The translations under genes and the position numbers were made by a program. The notes beneath the pieces were generated by a model. The model made no database searches and was not told the origin of the DNA. It saw only the letters and a list, made by a program, of their open reading frames with translations. A stretch of DNA of 64,000 nucleotides from Actinomycetota bacterium (lineage in GTDB: Bacteria; Actinomycetota; Acidimicrobiia; Acidimicrobiales; MedAcidi-G1), in NCBI GenBank assembly GCA_902634555.1, contig CACPKO010000001.1:1-64000 (forward strand), written 5' to 3'. Positions 60,377 to 64,000 of the stretch are shown piece by piece (positions within the stretch are counted from its first letter, which is position 1; each line of letters opens with the position of its first letter).

Positions 60377-60470
60377 CTTCTAAATGATGCTACATGTGAA
60401 GGATTTTCAGAGTTCCAGCTACTGGTATAACCTTTCAAAAGTTTAGTTAAAGAACGTTAGGTCTATAGAA

Positions 60471-63400
60471 ATGCCACTTTGCCCGATTCATGAGATTCCG
60501 ATGGACCTTAAGACAAATGGGAAAACTGGAGAAGCATTCTATGGCTGCCCAAAATTCCCAAATTGTAGACAAACAGAAAATTCCAATTTTCAACCGTCAA
60601 TATCCACAAGTCAGAGCCTAGAGCTAGGACAGTTTGTTTTTGCCCGCCATTGGGGTTTTGGGAAAGTAGCATCCGTTAGTAGGAGAGAAGTAGAGGTCGA
60701 ATTTTTTTCATCACCAGAGGAACCTGTAGAAACAGAATTTTTTTCAAAAAGATTAGTCAGACCTCGAGACCCTACGCACCGCATTTGTAGTTATAAAGAA
60801 GAGGATGAGTGGCGTTTAGGTAAAATCACCAGCGTCGACTTGCCAGAAGAAAAAGTAGTTGTGCATCCGTTGCAAGATGAACGAGCCCTCACTCAGGTTT
60901 CTTTGGATGATGTCTTTATTCGTTATAGAAGGGCATCAACAAATTCACGATATGTCCTACAACTGATTAAACAGAAAGTTATTCGTTCTCCTCTTTATGC
61001 GCTTTCTCGGCAGAATTTTGTTCAGAAAGTACTTGATTTTCGTTCAAAAACACGAGGGATTAGTGGTCTTTCTTCTGCCAGAGTGATGCTGCATCCTCAT
61101 CAGGCTGAAATAGTCTCTCGGGTACTTCACGATCCAATTCAGAGGTATTTGCTCGCCGATGAAGTTGGGTTGGGTAAAACGATTGAGGCGGGTTCAATCG
61201 TTCGACAATTTTTGTTAGATCATCCAAGCGATAGAAAGCAAGTAGAATTTTTAGTTCCTCCACTTCTAGCAAACCAGTGGGAATCAGAACTAAAAGAAAA
61301 ATTTAACTTCAAAAGTGACGAATTTGTTGTTTCTAAACAAGGAGCATGGAAGCCGAATGATTCAATCAATTTTCTAGTTGTGGATGAGGCACATCATCTG
61401 GCGGCACACGCATTTTCTTCAGATGAACAAGAACGTCAAAATTATCGATGGTTGAAGACAGCTTGCACCGATGCTGACCGTGTTTTGTTACTATCAGCTA
61501 CTCCTCTTCTCCATAACGAAGATTCCTTTCTTAGTTTGTTACATCTATTAGATCCTGAGTTGTATCCCCTAGAAAATTTAGAAATATTTAAGGAAAGTGT
61601 AAGAAATCGTCAAGATTTAGCAAAAAGGTTTTTTGCTTTTAGAGAGAACTCAAGTCCTCTTACATTAAAAATAAATGCAAAGCATTTTCTTGAAATGTTT
61701 TCAAATGATGAAGATTTGGTCGCGGATTTAAAAGAGTTACTAAATTTACTTGATGCCAAAGACGGTAACAGTTCTGATTTCATACCCCTTATACAAAAGA
61801 TCCGTCACCATATTGGTGAGACGTATAAACTCCATCGCCGTGTCTTAAGGACAAGACGAGGTTCTGACATTGCTAAAAATTTTCCAGTTAGAGGCCGTGT
61901 AAAACCAACCGTAATTTATGATGAAAGTCATCACGTAGGACTGATTGAGACCTGGATGAATGAGTGGGTTACCAAAATGATGCTTACTCGCGAAGGTGAT
62001 CTACAAGCTCAAAAGATACTTCTCGAACTACTTAATAATTGGCAGACGGCCCCTAAGGTCTTTTCTGAATTTATAAAAAAAGAAATTATTAACAAATTTA
62101 GAGATCAAACATCAGGAGGATTTTTTCTAAATGAAGAAGAAAAGAAACTTCTTGAAAGTCTTTGTGATCTTTTAGATAGACGACAAAAAGATTGGGTATC
62201 TCATGTACTTGAGAATTTACCAGAACTCAAAGAGGAAGAAAAAGCGATTGTATTTTGCGGTGACACTAAAACCGCGTTACTTCTATCCGAAAATTTACAG
62301 AAGATTGGAAGGTTTGACTCGGCGCTTTACGTTGACAAAAGGTTTAACGAAATTGATGTCGAGAAAGAAGTTGAACGATTTAAAAATCGTTCTTCTTGCC
62401 AATATTTGATTTGTGACCATACTGCAGAAGAGGGAAGAAATTTTCAATATGCGGATGTAGCAGTTCATATAAACCTTCCATGGAACCCGAATCGTATTGA
62501 ACAACGCATTGGACGTATTGATCGTTTTAGCATTGGAAAACCTGTTAAATCGTTTGTGTTTGTAGATCGTGATTCGATTTCGGAACAGTGGCTTAAATTT
62601 CTTGTTGAAGGTTACGGAGTCTTTAATGATTCGATCGCTACTTTACAGCAAGTTATAGGCAGTACCGTCAACGAACTAATTGGTGAATTATTTAAAGGTG
62701 GGATTGATGAGATTACTTACAGCATCGAAGGCCTCCGAGAGAAATTAGATACCGAACGTCAAGAAATTTCTGAAATTGAAAGTTTGGAATCAATAGAAGA
62801 AGAAAGTCGCGAAACGCGAGGGATGTTTGAACAACTTTTAAGTCTCGAAGAAAAGTCAGAAGAACTTGAAGAAGCAGTCACTAGATGGCTTACTTCAGGA
62901 AGTGATAATTCTTCTGGTATTGGGCTTGAAAGAATGTCGAGCACTGGAAAGTTTATATGGTTTGAACTTACCGATAATTTAAAAATGCCTAAAGAACAAG
63001 TTGAATACTTCTTAAAACATTACCTAGATGAGGAACCTGCTGTTTTTGATCGTGAAGCCGCTTGTAAAAATGCAAGAGGGATGCTTATGCGACCAGGAAA
63101 CGACTTTTTTGATGCTGTTTTTGATTTAACCACTACAGAAGATTTAGGACAGACTTATGGGTTTATTCGTTCAAGCGATCAAGTTACGGAGCCACTACTT
63201 GTTTTACGGTTTGCTTTTACGGTTATATCAACGACGCGAGAAAAGTTTCGGGTCTACGAATTTGAAAGTAGTCAAGTAGACGCGCTTGTAAGGAAAATGG
63301 ATGATTTTTTCCCACCAATGACATTTGAAATTTTATTTGATTCAGATGGAAATCCTTTATCAAAGACGGTAGAGGAGTTAGTTAAAGAAACTTATGGTGA

Positions 63401-63767
63401 GGTAGATGGTGATAAATCGATTCGTGAAATAAATGAGATTGAAGAGATTTGTAATCAATTTGGGCTCAGTTGGGAACCCTTATGGGAAAGTAGTTACTCG
63501 CATGCACAATCACTAGCTTTCGAATATCAAGATTTGAATCGCATTAAATTTGAAGCTCAGAAAAAAGCTGAAAACCGATTCACCACTCAAATCCAGCAGA
63601 TACGTTTACGCCTCACCGATGAAACAGAGGAGCGGAGCCGACAAGTGTTTGAAAAAGAACTTGCTTTATTAGAGAAGTTTTCGGATGTGTCTAAAGAGAT
63701 TATTGAAACAATTGAACCTCAACTTGAATCAATAGGGTTCACTTATTTTCAGCCGAGCCAATCATGA
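60471..63767 (+). CDS. SNF2-family helicase/ATPase, DpdE-like, with N-terminal topoisomerase-type zinc ribbon
   Basis: Zn ribbon CPIHEIPMDLKTNGKTGEAFYGCPKFPNC; LADEVGLGKTIEAGSIVRQFLLDHP; VVDEAHHLA; LLLSATPLLHNEDSFLSLLHLLDPELYPLENL; ETYKLHRRVLRTRRG; VHINLPWNPNRIEQRIGRIDR. Confidence 0.85.
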   Translation: MPLCPIHEIPMDLKTNGKTGEAFYGCPKFPNCRQTENSNFQPSISTSQSLELGQFVFARHWGFGKVASVSRREVEVEFFSSPEEPVETEFFSKRLVRPRDPTHRICSYKEEDEWRLGKITSVDLPEEKVVVHPLQDERALTQVSLDDVFIRYRRASTNSRYVLQLIKQKVIRSPLYALSRQNFVQKVLDFRSKTRGISGLSSARVMLHPHQAEIVSRVLHDPIQRYLLADEVGLGKTIEAGSIVRQFLLDHPSDRKQVEFLVPPLLANQWESELKEKFNFKSDEFVVSKQGAWKPNDSINFLVVDEAHHLAAHAFSSDEQERQNYRWLKTACTDADRVLLLSATPLLHNEDSFLSLLHLLDPELYPLENLEIFKESVRNRQDLAKRFFAFRENSSPLTLKINAKHFLEMFSNDEDLVADLKELLNLLDAKDGNSSDFIPLIQKIRHHIGETYKLHRRVLRTRRGSDIAKNFPVRGRVKPTVIYDESHHVGLIETWMNEWVTKMMLTREGDLQAQKILLELLNNWQTAPKVFSEFIKKEIINKFRDQTSGGFFLNEEEKKLLESLCDLLDRRQKDWVSHVLENLPELKEEEKAIVFCGDTKTALLLSENLQKIGRFDSALYVDKRFNEIDVEKEVERFKNRSSCQYLICDHTAEEGRNFQYADVAVHINLPWNPNRIEQRIGRIDRFSIGKPVKSFVFVDRDSISEQWLKFLVEGYGVFNDSIATLQQVIGSTVNELIGELFKGGIDEITYSIEGLREKLDTERQEISEIESLESIEEESRETRGMFEQLLSLEEKSEELEEAVTRWLTSGSDNSSGIGLERMSSTGKFIWFELTDNLKMPKEQVEYFLKHYLDEEPAVFDREAACKNARGMLMRPGNDFFDAVFDLTTTEDLGQTYGFIRSSDQVTEPLLVLRFAFTVISTTREKFRVYEFESSQVDALVRKMDDFFPPMTFEILFDSDGNPLSKTVEELVKETYGEVDGDKSIREINEIEEICNQFGLSWEPLWESSYSHAQSLAFEYQDLNRIKFEAQKKAENRFTTQIQQIRLRLTDETEERSRQVFEKELALLEKFSDVSKEIIETIEPQLESIGFTYFQPSQS

Positions 63768-64000
63768 GCGCTGAAGCCACTGAGGTTTTTAATGAAATTA
63801 GTAAATGTTTATTTGAGTGGCCTGAAAGAGAGTTGCCAGATCCAGAAGGGATTGGTGTTCCCCATTTTCGCCGTTTAGTTCATTGTTTGGCAACGATTAA
63901 AAATGACTCAAGTAAAGTTGGGTGGGCCGATCTAGCATCACTCTTACGTCAAACTCTTCGATCTGGACATCCGATGCGACTTGAGGACGTGGATCTTATT
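63764..64000 (+). CDS. Unidentified protein, 3'-truncated by the window edge, translationally coupled to the helicase
   Basis: ATGA overlap with the preceding stop; MSAEATEVFNEISKCLFEWPERELPDPEGIGVPHFRRLVHCLATIKNDSSKVGWADLASLLRQTLRSGHPMRLEDVDLI... Confidence 0.7.
   Translation, partial: MSAEATEVFNEISKCLFEWPERELPDPEGIGVPHFRRLVHCLATIKNDSSKVGWADLASLLRQTLRSGHPMRLEDVDLI

Noticed and set aside
1-64000. Transposases, integrases, prophage genes, rRNA
   Set aside because: None recognised on either strand, so mobility of the 55.9-64 kb region is inferred only from gene content.

Overview
The window is a densely packed, fairly AT-rich bacterial chromosome segment. It is most likely from a low-GC Actinomycetota, probably Acidimicrobiia-like; this is inferred from two WhiB genes, UPF0182, DUF2342, and the basic-tailed TopA, with no taxonomic search run. 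Positions 1-56 kb are mainly core and metabolic genes: nhaA(partial)-topA-MFS-tmk-holB; alaX-like; sucCD-purN-purH-folD-icd; a heterodimeric ABC exporter; mdh; sdhCAB; two whiB genes flanking a 59-aa tatA missed by the ORF track; Na/Pi cotransporter-phoU; surE; moaE; mreB; a YlbL-type protease; UPF0182; a sulfatase; tandem pentapeptide-repeat genes; and an MttB-family protein with a GcvT-fused FAD dehydrogenase. Positions ~55.9-64 kb look accessory. An NrtR-like Nudix regulator is divergent from an ADP-ribosylglycohydrolase-VWA fusion, followed by a dual-specificity-type phosphatase and an HDAC-fold deacetylase. That is three candidate modification erasers behind a consensus promoter whose 17-bp spacer is filled by a palindrome. 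Next comes a SNF2-type helicase resembling DpdE with an N-terminal topoisomerase-type zinc ribbon, plus a truncated coupled gene, suggesting a defence or DNA-modification island extending past the right edge. Other main observations are a UvrD/PcrA 2B-like segment inserted in the TopA C-terminal region, a GH2 protein apparently lacking both catalytic glutamates, a decayed start region between duplicated pentapeptide genes, and nine of ten convergent gene pairs with essentially no intergenic space. All family calls come from reading translations; no searches or structure predictions were run.
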